DNA of 64,000 nucleotides, from positions 62,001 through 126,000 of the forward strand of contig JBEGVN010000017.1 of NCBI GenBank assembly GCA_041178325.1, in the 5' to 3' direction. This document shows positions 26,040 through 35,587 of the stretch, piece after piece (the stretch's first letter is position 1; the number at the start of each line of letters is the position of its first letter). Origin of the DNA: UBA6136 sp041178325 (lineage in GTDB: Bacteria; Pseudomonadota; Gammaproteobacteria; Methylococcales; Methylococcaceae). Both the position numbers and the translations under genes were made by a program. The notes under the pieces are model-generated. The model worked only from the letters and a program-made list of their open reading frames with translations, ran no database searches and was not told the DNA's origin.

Positions 26040-27353
26040 CTACGACCGGGATGGGGGATTCGCTGCTCCATCCGGCCGAGAGACCAGAATTTTATCGACC
26101 CGATTGCGGTCCATATCGACCACCTCGAAATGAAGGCCACCCCATTCGAAATGATCCGCTGAACGCGGAACCCGGCCCAGATGCTCCATCACGAAACCGC
26201 CAATCGTATGGTAGTTGCCATCCTCGGACTCCGGCAGCTCGTTCACCGACAAAAGCTGCTTAAACTTTTCGACCGTCAGCATGCCATCCAGAAGCCAAGA
26301 ACCATCTTCTCGCTGGACAGCATCGGGCTCTTCCTCCCAGGGCTCCTCTGTCGGCATGTCACCCACAATAGCCTCAAGAACATCCTTCAGGGTTGCAAGA
26401 CCGGCAACCTCACCATATTCATCCACGACCAAAGCAAGAGAAATCTTTGATCGACGAAACTCTTCAAGCAACTGTACCGAGCTCAATGACTTTGGAATGT
26501 ATTTCACCTGTCGAATGGCTGCACTCAGCTTCAACTCCTCTCCCGACAGGGATCTTCGCATCAAGTCCTTCGCCTCAATGACTCCCAACACGTTATCCAG
26601 TCCATTCCGGCAGACTGGAATCACTGAATGGGTACTTTCGATCAATCGCTTTCGAATTTCCTCGGTAGGACTTGCGATATCGAGATAATCGATTTCCATG
26701 CGCGGCGTCATGATCGCACCAACCCTCAGGGCATCGAGCCGCATTACATTGGAGACCATCTCCTTTTCACTCTTGTGAAAGAGTCCAGCCTCGGTACCCT
26801 CATCGATCATGAGACTGATTTCGCGCTCGCTCACAATCGAGTCTTGCCGATGCCGCACTCTCAGCACAAACAAAACGAAATCGGTGGACCAACTCAAAAG
26901 CCTTACGAGCGGGTAGGCCATAACCGAAAGCAGACGCATCGGCCGAGCCATGCCGATCGCAATAGACTCGGCCTTGATGAGGGCAAGCCGCTTAGGCACC
27001 AATTCACCGATAATCAGGGAGAAATAGGTAATCAGGAAAACCACAACGACCGTGGAAAGGGCATCACTGTATGCAGCAATCAGAGGGAATTGCCGGAGGT
27101 AATCATCCACTTTCTGGGAGAGGGCTGCCTCACCGAGCGCACCGCTTAGAATTCCAATGAGGGTAATTCCAACCTGAACCGTCGAGAGAAAATGACTGGG
27201 CGCATTAGCCAGTTTCAGGGCAGTATCCGCACCCGAAACACCGTCATCCACAGCCTGTTTCAGGCGTGTCTTACGGGCAGAAAGAATGGCAATCTCAGAC
27301 ATCGCAAAGAGGCCGTTCAGACCAAACAATAGCAAGAGTGTAAAAACTTCCAT
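26040..27353 (-). CDS. Hemolysin family / CorC-HlyC-type membrane protein with DUF21 and CBS domains
   Basis: A 437-residue inner-membrane protein. The N-terminal DUF21/CNNM domain has about four hydrophobic segments (residues 1-25, 60-75, 95-120, 135-150) and the family stretch LSTVQVGITLIGILSGALGE. Two CBS domains follow (MTPRMEIDYLD and SLVVDEYGEVAG-type segments), then a CorC_HlyC transporter-associated domain at the C-terminus. Relatives are implicated in Mg2+/Co2+ export or resistance; the name hemolysin is historical. The ATG at 27353 is preferred over the adjacent TTG. Confidence 0.88.
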   Translation of the reverse strand: MEVFTLLLLFGLNGLFAMSEIAILSARKTRLKQAVDDGVSGADTALKLANAPSHFLSTVQVGITLIGILSGALGEAALSQKVDDYLRQFPLIAAYSDALSTVVVVFLITYFSLIIGELVPKRLALIKAESIAIGMARPMRLLSVMAYPLVRLLSWSTDFVLFVLRVRHRQDSIVSEREISLMIDEGTEAGLFHKSEKEMVSNVMRLDALRVGAIMTPRMEIDYLDIASPTEEIRKRLIESTHSVIPVCRNGLDNVLGVIEAKDLMRRSLSGEELKLSAAIRQVKYIPKSLSSVQLLEEFRRSKISLALVVDEYGEVAGLATLKDVLEAIVGDMPTEEPWEEEPDAVQREDGSWLLDGMLTVEKFKQLLSVNELPESEDGNYHTIGGFVMEHLGRVPRSADHFEWGGLHFEVVDMDRNRVDKILVSRPDGAANPPSRS

Positions 27354-27499
27354 CAAGTGGGGTTGTTGTTTACCAGCTTTGTAGGGTATCGGATCAAGGG
27401 TAAGTATGCAAAACTCTCGACAAACATCGGATTCACTTGCCCCGACGCCCTGAATTTACTCAACGGTCACCAAGAGAGTCTAAAGCGACTAGAGAGAGC

Positions 27500-28837
27500 A
27501 TGCAGAGAGAAAACTACCTTGACAGGACCCAGCGTGCTGGGATTTTTTTAGTTCATTTTTATGCATTGAGCGCCTGGTTCAATCCGATTTTGAACCACCT
27601 GGCATTTATCGGGCTAGTTTGTCTTGGGGTGATCGACCGGCCGACAAGAGAGTGGCTAATACAGCAGCGAATTGTGCGTTACGCTCTGTTGTTCTCCCTC
27701 ACGATCCTGGCCCTCTCCTTACGGGGAATGCTTGAGTACAACGAGCAACTGCCAAATCAAGTTCTATCCACCTCGAAATGGATTCTTCTCTCAGGCTTTG
27801 TGTTCCTTCTCCCCTGGATGAATCATCAGCGGGTAAAACCAGAAAACCTATTTGGCCTTGCTCTCATAGGGCTTCTGCTCGGAATGTTGCTGCACACGGC
27901 GCCCGGAAAAATACTTCGATTCGATATCGGGAGCGACCACACCAATTGGCAGCCACGCTTCCAATTCTCTACTGCAGGAATGGCTGGACTCTCCGGAGGT
28001 CTCTGCCTCGCGGGTCTCGTAATGTACAGGGACCGCTTTTTTGATCGCGCAACCGGTCAGAGGTGGTCCAAAGCCGTTCTCTGGCTTTTTGCGTTCTACC
28101 TGACGGGCTACATGCTCATTGCCAGTCAATCAAGAATCAACTGGCTTGCGCTATTCATCATCCTTCCCGCGGGCCTGGTCCTCCAGCGCCTACACACAAG
28201 ACCGGAAAACATTAGAAAAAGCTCCGGCAAGACGAATCTTTTAGTAATCGGGGTTATCTTTGCCTTGGCCTTGGGCGTATGGAAAAACTCAGCCATCTTC
28301 CAAGAACGAATGACTCGAGATATCGAAGTTTTATCTGAACAAAAGAGCAAAGACTTCGAGGGCTCATCATTTGGGCTCCGAATAAAAATGATGGAGCTTG
28401 GCCTGCTGGCTGCCCAAAAAAAACCTTGGTTTGGATGGGGGAATCGAGGAACCAGCTCTATCACTGAAGAAATAGGCAATAAAAAATATCGTTCACCCGA
28501 ACCCGATGGCACCCTTATTTGGTTTCCTCATCTGCACAGTAGCTACCTTGAAATTTTGGTTCGATATGGATTCATTGGTCTATTAATTTTCGGTACCGCC
28601 ATAGCATCAAGCCTTTTTAGAATCGCAAAAAGCATTGTTGGAGCCCAAAACCGAGAGATTCGGGAGAGTCTGACCTTTTCGGGTCTGGGACTGGTGATGT
28701 TTGCAATATCCAACCTAGCCAGTTTTCGAATCATGCAAGAGGAATGGCGAGCTCCATTCTCCATGCTGATGGCAATTGCATTCACAAATCTAAGAGGAAG
28801 ATCTAGAGCCATACCAGAGAAATCCGAGAGCGCTTAG
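27500..28837 (+). CDS. O-antigen ligase/polymerase-like membrane protein
   Basis: A polytopic membrane protein of 445 residues from the ATG at 27500. About ten hydrophobic segments flank a periplasmic loop. The C-terminal segment with PHLHSSYLEILVRYGFIGLLIF is the typical Wzy_C/O-antigen ligase signature, and the NW-x-x-R and SQSRINW stretches are common in WaaL-like proteins. It could ligate O-polysaccharide to lipid A-core or polymerise repeat units; sequence alone does not decide. The gene is visibly more A+T-rich than its left neighbours. It starts the polysaccharide locus and converges on a sulfotransferase 14 nt away. Confidence 0.8.
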   Translation: MQRENYLDRTQRAGIFLVHFYALSAWFNPILNHLAFIGLVCLGVIDRPTREWLIQQRIVRYALLFSLTILALSLRGMLEYNEQLPNQVLSTSKWILLSGFVFLLPWMNHQRVKPENLFGLALIGLLLGMLLHTAPGKILRFDIGSDHTNWQPRFQFSTAGMAGLSGGLCLAGLVMYRDRFFDRATGQRWSKAVLWLFAFYLTGYMLIASQSRINWLALFIILPAGLVLQRLHTRPENIRKSSGKTNLLVIGVIFALALGVWKNSAIFQERMTRDIEVLSEQKSKDFEGSSFGLRIKMMELGLLAAQKKPWFGWGNRGTSSITEEIGNKKYRSPEPDGTLIWFPHLHSSYLEILVRYGFIGLLIFGTAIASSLFRIAKSIVGAQNREIRESLTFSGLGLVMFAISNLASFRIMQEEWRAPFSMLMAIAFTNLRGRSRAIPEKSESA

Positions 28838-28851
28838 AGAAACCACCCGAG

Positions 28852-29802
28852 CTAGGCCCTTGGCTTATTCCACTCCTCAAGATCGCGACCGATCAGAGTT
28901 CCAAGCTGGCGGTTCTCGTCAATAAACTCGGCCTGAAGTTCTGAAATCAAGCGCGAATCAAAGTTATTCCTGGGACGAACCTTCACGTTAATTCGTTGCA
29001 ACCTTCGAATCAACCCATGACGAAAACCGTCTCCAGGTAGGATCCATCTGACAATCCGGCGAACCCAGCTTGGAGGATTTTTTAGAAGATCCCTTAGTAA
29101 GAGGCTTCCAACCACCTTATTGGCGTTGACCCGAGTAAATTTAGGCTGGAAGTTGCTTTCAACCCCAAGGAACTCCGTAATTCCTCGGAAAACACGATCC
29201 GGATCACGTTCAAATTCATCATAAAGCACGACATGGATGCGGTCCCGCCCAAAAACGTCAATGTATCGTTTCAACTGCGATACATAACGAGCCGCATCCC
29301 GGTACTGTAACTGAACGGGTACAGGAGCATTTTTCGGCACAAGCCGACCATTCCTCCTGGCTGGCTCAACCTCAAGCGCCTCCCTGAGGTTTCTAATATT
29401 CTCGTAGCCACAAAAAATCAGATAGCTATGCAGGGAAGGAATCATCTCCATCGGATTCCTTAACATGACAATTATTTGCGCATCAGGATTGAATTGGTGA
29501 ATATTGCGAGCGGCTTCTTTAGATGCAAGATGCCATACGGAAGACTCTCCAACCCGCACCTCATCTCGGACACCGAAAAATAGCGCATTAAATGCTTCCG
29601 AATCTCGAAGATGTTCCGCTTCGGGCATATCAGTGGCGAAGAAATGCGACTCTTTTCGAGGCGCCATGAAAATTTCAGGATGCTGACTCAGAAATGAATC
29701 CATGGCGGTGGTACCGCATTTTGGCGCCCCGACTATAAAAAAATCAGGCTTGCGACCTATCCAAGCTTTATTTTTTCCTGCTGATGACAAAGAAGTCTCC
29801 AC
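28852..29802 (-). CDS. Sulfotransferase domain protein 1
   Basis: A 316-residue PAPS-dependent sulfotransferase. The 5'-phosphosulfate-binding loop is FFIVGAPKCGTTAMDSFLSQHP, and the 3'-phosphate-binding region is DAQIIVMLRNPMEMIPSLHSYL. Further on, VVLYDEFERDPDRVFRGITEFLGV fits the heparan-sulfotransferase/Stf0-like fold. It most likely sulfates a sugar of the surface glycan encoded around it. The cysC gene, about 150 nt upstream on the same strand, could provide PAPS. The start is a GTG with no strong ribosome-binding site. The gene is A+T-rich relative to most of the window. Confidence 0.85.
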   Translation of the reverse strand: METSLSSAGKNKAWIGRKPDFFIVGAPKCGTTAMDSFLSQHPEIFMAPRKESHFFATDMPEAEHLRDSEAFNALFFGVRDEVRVGESSVWHLASKEAARNIHQFNPDAQIIVMLRNPMEMIPSLHSYLIFCGYENIRNLREALEVEPARRNGRLVPKNAPVPVQLQYRDAARYVSQLKRYIDVFGRDRIHVVLYDEFERDPDRVFRGITEFLGVESNFQPKFTRVNANKVVGSLLLRDLLKNPPSWVRRIVRWILPGDGFRHGLIRRLQRINVKVRPRNNFDSRLISELQAEFIDENRQLGTLIGRDLEEWNKPRA

Positions 29803-29951
29803 CGAACAATCTGCCTATACTGACCTAAAAGCGACACCCATCCTCATCGAAGAAAATCTTAATAAAATCAGCGTGTTGCCAAACAAATCTCGATTGGATA
29901 GCTACAGGGCAGGCGCATAAAAGCATAAAGAGAAGGAGGATTGCGCACAAT

Positions 29952-30566
29952 TTAAAATTGGATAATTCCCCTTTCCTCAAGCCCTTTGAGGAGGACGTTA
30001 ACGCACTCCGCGATCGAATGTTCTCCAGTTCGCACCCTGAACTCAGGATTGTCAGGTACCTCATAGGGGGATGATATTCCTGTAAATTCCGAAATCATTC
30101 CGGAACGAGCTCGCTGATAAAGGCCCTTGACGTCCCGGGCTTCACATACATCCAGTGCCGCATCGCAATGAACCTCGAGAAACTCTCCCGGGGCAAAAAG
30201 ACCACGGACAACTTCACGATCTTGCCTTAGCGGGGAAATGAAGGCCGTCACAACAATCATGCCGGTTTCAACGAACAGTCGTGAGATTTCGCCCGCTCGT
30301 CGAATGTTTTCGGTGCGATCAGGAAGCGAAAAACCCAAATCACTGCAGATACCGCCTCGGAGGGTGTCACCATCCATCACAACCACACGGCAGCCAAGGG
30401 TGAAAAGCGCCCGCTCCAGATGCTGAGACAAGGTCGACTTCCCCGATCCCGAAAGTCCCGTCATCCAAAGCACCGCTGCCCTGTGGCCATTCTGTACCTC
30501 ACGCTCCTCGCGAAGGATGCGATCTTGCGCGGGGCCGATACCAAGATTCGATGATTTAGAAGTCAT
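29952..30566 (-). CDS. cysC: Adenylyl-sulfate (APS) kinase
   Basis: APS kinase phosphorylates adenylylsulfate to PAPS. The 204-residue product has the P-loop WMTGLSGSGKSTLS near residue 40, the DGDTLRGGICSDLGFS segment (usually DGDxxRxGL), and RAGEISRLFVETG followed by ISPLRQDRE. The ATG at 30566 is preferred to a TTG two codons upstream. No ATP sulfurylase (cysND or sat) and no PAPS reductase lie nearby. It sits between a sulfotransferase and glycosyltransferases, so its role here is probably making the sulfuryl donor for glycan sulfation rather than assimilatory sulfate reduction. Confidence 0.92.
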   Translation of the reverse strand: MTSKSSNLGIGPAQDRILREEREVQNGHRAAVLWMTGLSGSGKSTLSQHLERALFTLGCRVVVMDGDTLRGGICSDLGFSLPDRTENIRRAGEISRLFVETGMIVVTAFISPLRQDREVVRGLFAPGEFLEVHCDAALDVCEARDVKGLYQRARSGMISEFTGISSPYEVPDNPEFRVRTGEHSIAECVNVLLKGLEERGIIQF

Positions 30567-30607
30567 GGGCAAAATGCTACCGCAGTCGATCAGATGATGT
30601 CTTGGCC

Positions 30608-31726
30608 TTAATCACCCAAGAGCAGGGAAAGATAGGCGTCACCACTTGGTCCCGGCGTAAATCGGCGCGCCCGCTGCCGCCGCGCCTCCACATCCCCGGG
30701 CGCATCCAAGGCTCGGGCCATTGCCTCGGCAAGAAGGATGTCGTTTCCTACCGGAACCAACTCCCCATGAAGCCCTGCCTCCAGAATTTCGCGCGGCCCA
30801 CTCGGGCAATCCGTGGCCACAACCCGCGTCCCGAGGGCTAGAGCCTCAATCAGGACCGTTGGGAGCCCCTCCCACTCGGATGACAGCACAAACAGATCGG
30901 CATGGGCGATAAAGTCCCAAGGCTTTCGACAAAAACCAGGCAACTGAACCCGGTCAGCGATCCCTTCTTGGGCAATTAGCGCCTCTAAGGCTCCCCGATC
31001 TCCCCCCTCACCTAGAATCATGAGACGGGCTGATCTTTCATTCAGCAAACGCTTAAATGCTCGAATCAGGGTTGGAAAATCTTTAGCCCGCCGCAGACTT
31101 CCCACCCCCAAAATCACCGGCTCGGATCGATCAACAAACCAAGGATGCTCGACCGAAGGCCGCTGGCCCTCAATTATCTCATTCGTGACTGAGGGGTTAT
31201 AGATCACATGGATCTTTTCGCGCACAAGCCCCGAAATTACCGCAAGATCATCTGCAACGCCCCCAGATACGGCCACCACGGCATCCGCATGGGCATAGGT
31301 TCGCCGAATTAAAAAGGGGAGCAATCGGACCTTGCGATCCGTCGCCACCGGCACGTAACGGGAAAGCGTGCTGTGACAACTAATGACTAGACGGATTTTG
31401 GCGCGCGCCAGCGCACGAGCCCACACAGCCGCAAGATTGCATTCATCAGATGCCGACAAAAGGGCTTCGGGTCGTTCATTTTTGAGATAGTTCGCCAAAG
31501 CCAGGGTGTAGGCGCGCAACTTGGGTGCGTTCAGAGCAATCACCTGGACTCTGGGATCCAACACCTCAAGAAAATCCCCAACCGCTTCTGCAAGAACCAG
31601 ATCCACCCGATGCCCTCGGCGAGCAAACTCATTGGCGAGATTGCCGACAACACGCTCAAGCCCGCCACCGTGCATGGTTCGGGTGAAAAGCGCGATATGG
31701 CGGGGTAATTGCTCTGAGCTTTCCAT
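30608..31726 (-). CDS. Glycosyltransferase family 4 protein
   Basis: A 372-residue GT-B glycosyltransferase. The N-terminal domain has the glycine-rich acceptor loop HGGGLERVVGNLANEFARRGH. The C-terminal domain shows ILGVGSLRRAKDFPTLIRAF and the donor-binding E-x7-E motif region FVLSSEWEGLPTVLIEALALGTRVVATDCPSGPREIL. The GGGLERV segment resembles enzymes adding GalNAc or other hexoses in O-antigen and capsule assembly; donor and acceptor are unknown. Its ATG follows the UDP-sugar dehydrogenase stop directly, so the two are translationally close. Confidence 0.9.
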   Translation of the reverse strand: MESSEQLPRHIALFTRTMHGGGLERVVGNLANEFARRGHRVDLVLAEAVGDFLEVLDPRVQVIALNAPKLRAYTLALANYLKNERPEALLSASDECNLAAVWARALARAKIRLVISCHSTLSRYVPVATDRKVRLLPFLIRRTYAHADAVVAVSGGVADDLAVISGLVREKIHVIYNPSVTNEIIEGQRPSVEHPWFVDRSEPVILGVGSLRRAKDFPTLIRAFKRLLNERSARLMILGEGGDRGALEALIAQEGIADRVQLPGFCRKPWDFIAHADLFVLSSEWEGLPTVLIEALALGTRVVATDCPSGPREILEAGLHGELVPVGNDILLAEAMARALDAPGDVEARRQRARRFTPGPSGDAYLSLLLGD

Positions 31727-33037
31727 TTAGAGGTGCCCGTCGACCCAGCGTTTATCCAGCACATTCTTGACGTCGTAGACGACGGCCCGATCATGACCGA
31801 AGTTACGGAGCGCCTGAGCACCCAGGTCTAAAAACTCCCGATGCGCAACCGCCAGAACCACGGCATCGTAATGTTCTTTCAGAGGAGCAGCGACCGTGAT
31901 GATGCCGTACTCTCGAGAAGCTTCATCAGAATCCACCCAAGGATCATGAACGTCGACTTCGACCCCATAGCTTTGGAGTGCTGCAACAACATCCATCACC
32001 CGGGTATTGCGAAGATCAGGGCAGTTTTCCTTAAAAGCGAGTCCCAGCAGCAACACCCTCCCCAGATGAATTGGTAACTGATGGCGCGCCATGAGCTTGA
32101 CCACCTCGCCGGCGACGTAATCTCCCATTAGATCATTGATGCGGCGCCCGGCCAGAATCATTTCGGTATGGATACCCACTTCCTGCGCCTTATGCGTCAG
32201 ATAGTAAGGATCGACACCAATGCAATGCCCTCCGACCAGTCCCGGCTTGAATTTGAGGAAATTCCACTTGGTCCCAGCTGCCTCAAGGACATCGGCCGTA
32301 TTAATTCCCAAGCGATTAAAGAGGATAGCCAATTCGTTGATCAGGGCGATATTGACGTCCCGCTGGGTATTCTCGATCACCTTGGCGGCTTCCGCAGTCC
32401 GGATGTCAGGTGCTTTGTGAGTTCCGGCCTTGACGACACTGCCATAGAGCGCATCGACACGATCAGCCGCCGATTCTGTCGAACCTGAGGTCACCTTAAT
32501 AATGGAAGTGAAACGGTGCTCGCGATCCCCCGGATTAATCCGTTCGGGGCTATAACCGCAGAAAAAATGGCCTGGGGAGCCCTCCACCTCTGGTTCCGCG
32601 CGGGTGGCATAACGCAATCCTGAAATTGCCTCCAGAATCGGGACACAAAACTCTTCTGTCGCACCCGGATAGACCGTGGACTCATAGATCACGAGATCGC
32701 CCTGTTTAAGTAACTGCGCAACCGTCTCCGTTGCCGAGCGAAGGGGTTGGAGATCAGGGCGCTTGAAGCGATCAATTGGGGTTGGAACGGTAATAATAAA
32801 AACGTTGCAGGACGACAAAACCGCGGGATCGGCTGTAAAAGTCAGATACCTTGCCTTCTGGAGCTCTGTAGCTTCCACCTCCCCCGTGCGGTCATGGCCT
32901 GTGGAAAGTTCGTCGATGCGCTCAGGGCGTATATCAAAACCGATGGTAGGATATTTGGCACCAAATTCCGTGGCCAACGGCAAGCCGACGTAGCCAAGAC
33001 CCACCACGCCAATTTTGACGCCCTGAAGAACACGCAT
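31727..33037 (-). CDS. UDP-sugar 6-dehydrogenase, WbpO/TviB/CapL type
   Basis: A 436-residue NAD-dependent nucleotide-sugar dehydrogenase that makes a uronic acid, probably from UDP-GlcNAc or UDP-GalNAc. The NAD motif is GVVGLGYVGLPLATEFG, and the catalytic cysteine is C272 in GGHCIGVDPYYL. The C-terminal domain contains LGLAFKENCPDLRNT, specific to this subgroup. An extra segment of about 15 residues (roughly 143-157, acidic and proline-containing) precedes FFCGYSPERINPGD. It gives the glycan an acidic residue. It diverges from the flippase gene across only 47 bp. Confidence 0.9.
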   Translation of the reverse strand: MRVLQGVKIGVVGLGYVGLPLATEFGAKYPTIGFDIRPERIDELSTGHDRTGEVEATELQKARYLTFTADPAVLSSCNVFIITVPTPIDRFKRPDLQPLRSATETVAQLLKQGDLVIYESTVYPGATEEFCVPILEAISGLRYATRAEPEVEGSPGHFFCGYSPERINPGDREHRFTSIIKVTSGSTESAADRVDALYGSVVKAGTHKAPDIRTAEAAKVIENTQRDVNIALINELAILFNRLGINTADVLEAAGTKWNFLKFKPGLVGGHCIGVDPYYLTHKAQEVGIHTEMILAGRRINDLMGDYVAGEVVKLMARHQLPIHLGRVLLLGLAFKENCPDLRNTRVMDVVAALQSYGVEVDVHDPWVDSDEASREYGIITVAAPLKEHYDAVVLAVAHREFLDLGAQALRNFGHDRAVVYDVKNVLDKRWVDGHL

Positions 33038-33084
33038 AAGTTGACCGTCGCCTGAAATGCTTCGCCACTAAGGCGATCTGTCCA

Positions 33085-34650
33085 TTGAGCCGCCGACCCC
33101 AGGTACCGGAACCCGTGACCAGAGCCTCCCCCGCCAAACGCCAGACCTTCTTTGACGCCATCTGGTCGTCTGTGATCTGGACAACCCTCGATCGCGCAGC
33201 CGCGCTCTTCAAACATGCCTATGTGGCATCGATGATCGGTCTGACTGCCGAGGTCGACGTATTTTACATGGCGGTCGCCATCATCACGCTCTTCGTCTTT
33301 AGTTGGGGACGCATTGCCGAGGTTTTGGCCGTTCCCCGTCTTGTGGAACTGATCAATCTGGGGAAGAGGGAGGAAGCGAACCGACTGAGCGCAGACCTTT
33401 TTAGCTTCAGCATCGCCTTCTCAATCGTCGTGGGTTTTGCCCTTAATCTCATCTGGCCCCTTGTGACTCACATTGCCTGGGGCTTCGACAACGAACGGCT
33501 TGACCTCCTCAAAGAATCGATCAACTGGGCTCAGCCGCTCTTGTTCCTCTACATCCCCACGCGGATGCTTTACTCCCTATCGAAGGCACACCGGGCGTTC
33601 TATGTCAGCTACCGAAACGAATTTATCGTCACGCTGACCATCTTGGGCATCATCAAACTGTACCCCGAATCAAAAGGGGTACTAATCTGGTCTTTCAGCG
33701 CCGGAACCCTTGTGGCCTTTTTAACTACGCTGGCCTCGAGTTGGCGTTTCTTCGGCCGGTTCGGCAACCCATGGTCAATGGGTATCCGGGCCATAGTCCC
33801 CTTTGCGCCCGCCCTGCTGGCGATGTTCACCATCCAGCATCTCTACACCCTGATCGATAAGGGATTTGTTTCTTACCTGCCCGAGGGCTTCGTTAGTGTC
33901 ATTGCCTACAGCTGGACCCTAACGACCCTGGCGCCCTCCCTTTTGCAGATGGAAGGCGCCTTCATCACGGTCTATACGGAAGCCAAGCAGAATCCTGAGG
34001 TGCGATCCGACACGGTCAACAAACTGCTCAGTGCCAGCATTACATTAGGCCTTATGATGAGTCTCACCCTTTTCGGCTTCGGTGAAGACGCTGTCGCCCT
34101 CCTCCTAGAACGGGGCAAATTTAGTCCAGAAGATACGCATAAGGTTGCGGGTTGCCTCACCCTTTTTTCACCCTCAATTATCCCGCTTCTGCTAATGAAG
34201 CCTCTAGGACAGATTTTCCAGGTTGAAAATCGCGTCAAACTTGTCATCCGACGCCTCATTTTCGGCATGATCGTGAATGTCGTATGCTGTTATTTTTTCC
34301 TTTTTGAATTCAAACTTGGCCCAAATGGCATAGCGTTGGCAACATCGATCAGTCAATGGGCCATGGTTCTCACCGCCCTACTCCTGATGCAGCGCATCCA
34401 GCTCCACATTCATTACCTTAGACATTTGGGATGGTTGATCACGATGCTTTTCTTTGGCCTGCTTGATCTGCATGTGGCCGAAAGTCTTCGCCAAACTCAT
34501 CCTAGCCACTGGATGATTGTGCCTTCAGGATTGGTTTTTCTGGGGCTCTTCTTGCTGCCGATCGCGCTGGGAAGGAGCCGCGAAAGCCTCCTTGCGCGCA
34601 CACTGCTCGGTCGATCGTTTCGAAAAATTGGTCTGGGTAAACGCAGATGA
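33085..34650 (+). CDS. MurJ/MviN-superfamily flippase (Wzx-like)
   Basis: A 521-residue polytopic membrane protein with about 13-14 hydrophobic helices of the MOP/MviN superfamily. The N-terminal VDVFYMAVAIITLFV and the later GLMMSLTLFGFGEDAVALLLERGKF segment resemble MurJ. In this setting it probably flips the undecaprenyl-linked repeat unit, as Wzx does, rather than lipid II. The start is uncertain: TTG at 33085 (used) or GTG at 33115, and neither has a strong ribosome-binding site. The stop overlaps the next glycosyltransferase start by 4 nt. Confidence 0.8.
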   Translation: MSRRPQVPEPVTRASPAKRQTFFDAIWSSVIWTTLDRAAALFKHAYVASMIGLTAEVDVFYMAVAIITLFVFSWGRIAEVLAVPRLVELINLGKREEANRLSADLFSFSIAFSIVVGFALNLIWPLVTHIAWGFDNERLDLLKESINWAQPLLFLYIPTRMLYSLSKAHRAFYVSYRNEFIVTLTILGIIKLYPESKGVLIWSFSAGTLVAFLTTLASSWRFFGRFGNPWSMGIRAIVPFAPALLAMFTIQHLYTLIDKGFVSYLPEGFVSVIAYSWTLTTLAPSLLQMEGAFITVYTEAKQNPEVRSDTVNKLLSASITLGLMMSLTLFGFGEDAVALLLERGKFSPEDTHKVAGCLTLFSPSIIPLLLMKPLGQIFQVENRVKLVIRRLIFGMIVNVVCCYFFLFEFKLGPNGIALATSISQWAMVLTALLLMQRIQLHIHYLRHLGWLITMLFFGLLDLHVAESLRQTHPSHWMIVPSGLVFLGLFLLPIALGRSRESLLARTLLGRSFRKIGLGKRR

Positions 34651-35582
34651 GCCAATCCTCCCCCATCCTCAGCGTCATCACGCCGACCTTTAACCGTCGA
34701 CATCTCCTGCCTCGAGTACTGGCTTCCCTGACTCAGCAGACACTCTCTGATTTCGAGTGGATTATTGTGGATGACGGCTCCAGCGACGGAACCCGCGAAT
34801 ACTTGGACTCCCTCGATGATCCCAGAATCATTCGGGTGTATCAGAGCAATCAGGGCTGCAATGCCGCACGCCACCGAGGCGAGCTAGAAATGAGTGGGCG
34901 CTATGTTGTCTTCCTGGACAGCGACGACGAACTTCAAGGCCCTCAAACCCTTCAGCGGATGGTTGAGAAAATTGCTGCAACCCCTGCTGAAATTGGCGTT
35001 GTTGGCTTTGGCGTTACCACACCATCCGGTGGAGGCGGCCATTCCCAGCTCGCAGAACCTGAGATGCTGCTCGACTATGGCGACGTTCTTTGCGAACGTA
35101 AGGTGAAGGGTGAAATTTTTCGTATTTTCAAACGCGAGGCTCTCGCAGTCGCCCCATGGTGGACTGAGGGCCTCGGAATGCTGACCCTTCGTTATTTTGA
35201 AATCGCGCGCCACTTCAAATTCCTGGTAACCCAAGAGGTCGCTCTGATCTACCACATGAATCACGGGGGCAACCTCACCAGCGCGAGACAGACCATACGT
35301 CGCGCCCACTCGATGATTGAGGGATATGAACGACTGATTCAAGAACACCAGGCGGGGTTTCGAAATGCCTGTCCGGGAGTCCTCGGACTGAATTTATTCC
35401 ATACCGCCATGTACTGCGCGATCGACGGCCAAAATCGCCGAGCGATTGGACATATCATGCAGTCCATCAAGGAAAAGGGACCCAAGGCCCATAATTTCGT
35501 CCTTTTGGCCTCTCTTCTGATTCCCCTTCCCCTGAGGCGACAGATCTTCATTTGGCGTTCAACGCTGAAAGGCCGGCAGTAA
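34647..35582 (+). CDS. Glycosyltransferase family 2 protein
   Basis: A 311-residue GT-A glycosyltransferase. The N-terminal motif LSVITPTFNRRHLLPRVLASL, the WIIVDDGSSDGTREYL nucleotide-binding segment, and the metal-binding DxD equivalent in VVFLDSDDELQG are clear. The C-terminal third is less conserved and presumably selects the acceptor. Donor sugar cannot be read from the sequence. It overlaps the flippase gene by ATGA and leads into the next glycosyltransferase 5 nt after its stop. Confidence 0.9.
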   Translation: MSQSSPILSVITPTFNRRHLLPRVLASLTQQTLSDFEWIIVDDGSSDGTREYLDSLDDPRIIRVYQSNQGCNAARHRGELEMSGRYVVFLDSDDELQGPQTLQRMVEKIAATPAEIGVVGFGVTTPSGGGGHSQLAEPEMLLDYGDVLCERKVKGEIFRIFKREALAVAPWWTEGLGMLTLRYFEIARHFKFLVTQEVALIYHMNHGGNLTSARQTIRRAHSMIEGYERLIQEHQAGFRNACPGVLGLNLFHTAMYCAIDGQNRRAIGHIMQSIKEKGPKAHNFVLLASLLIPLPLRRQIFIWRSTLKGRQ

Positions 35583-35587
35583 ACCTC

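Noticed and set aside
29934..29940. Strong Shine-Dalgarno-like AAGGAGG on the plus strand
   Set aside because: The TTG that follows meets a stop codon after three more codons, so no gene is initiated here.
29825..30064. 79-codon minus-strand ORF with a hydrophobic stretch
   Set aside because: It overlaps the 3' end of cysC in another frame and has no ribosome-binding site or homology I recognise. The hydrophobic stretch reflects local A+T-richness.
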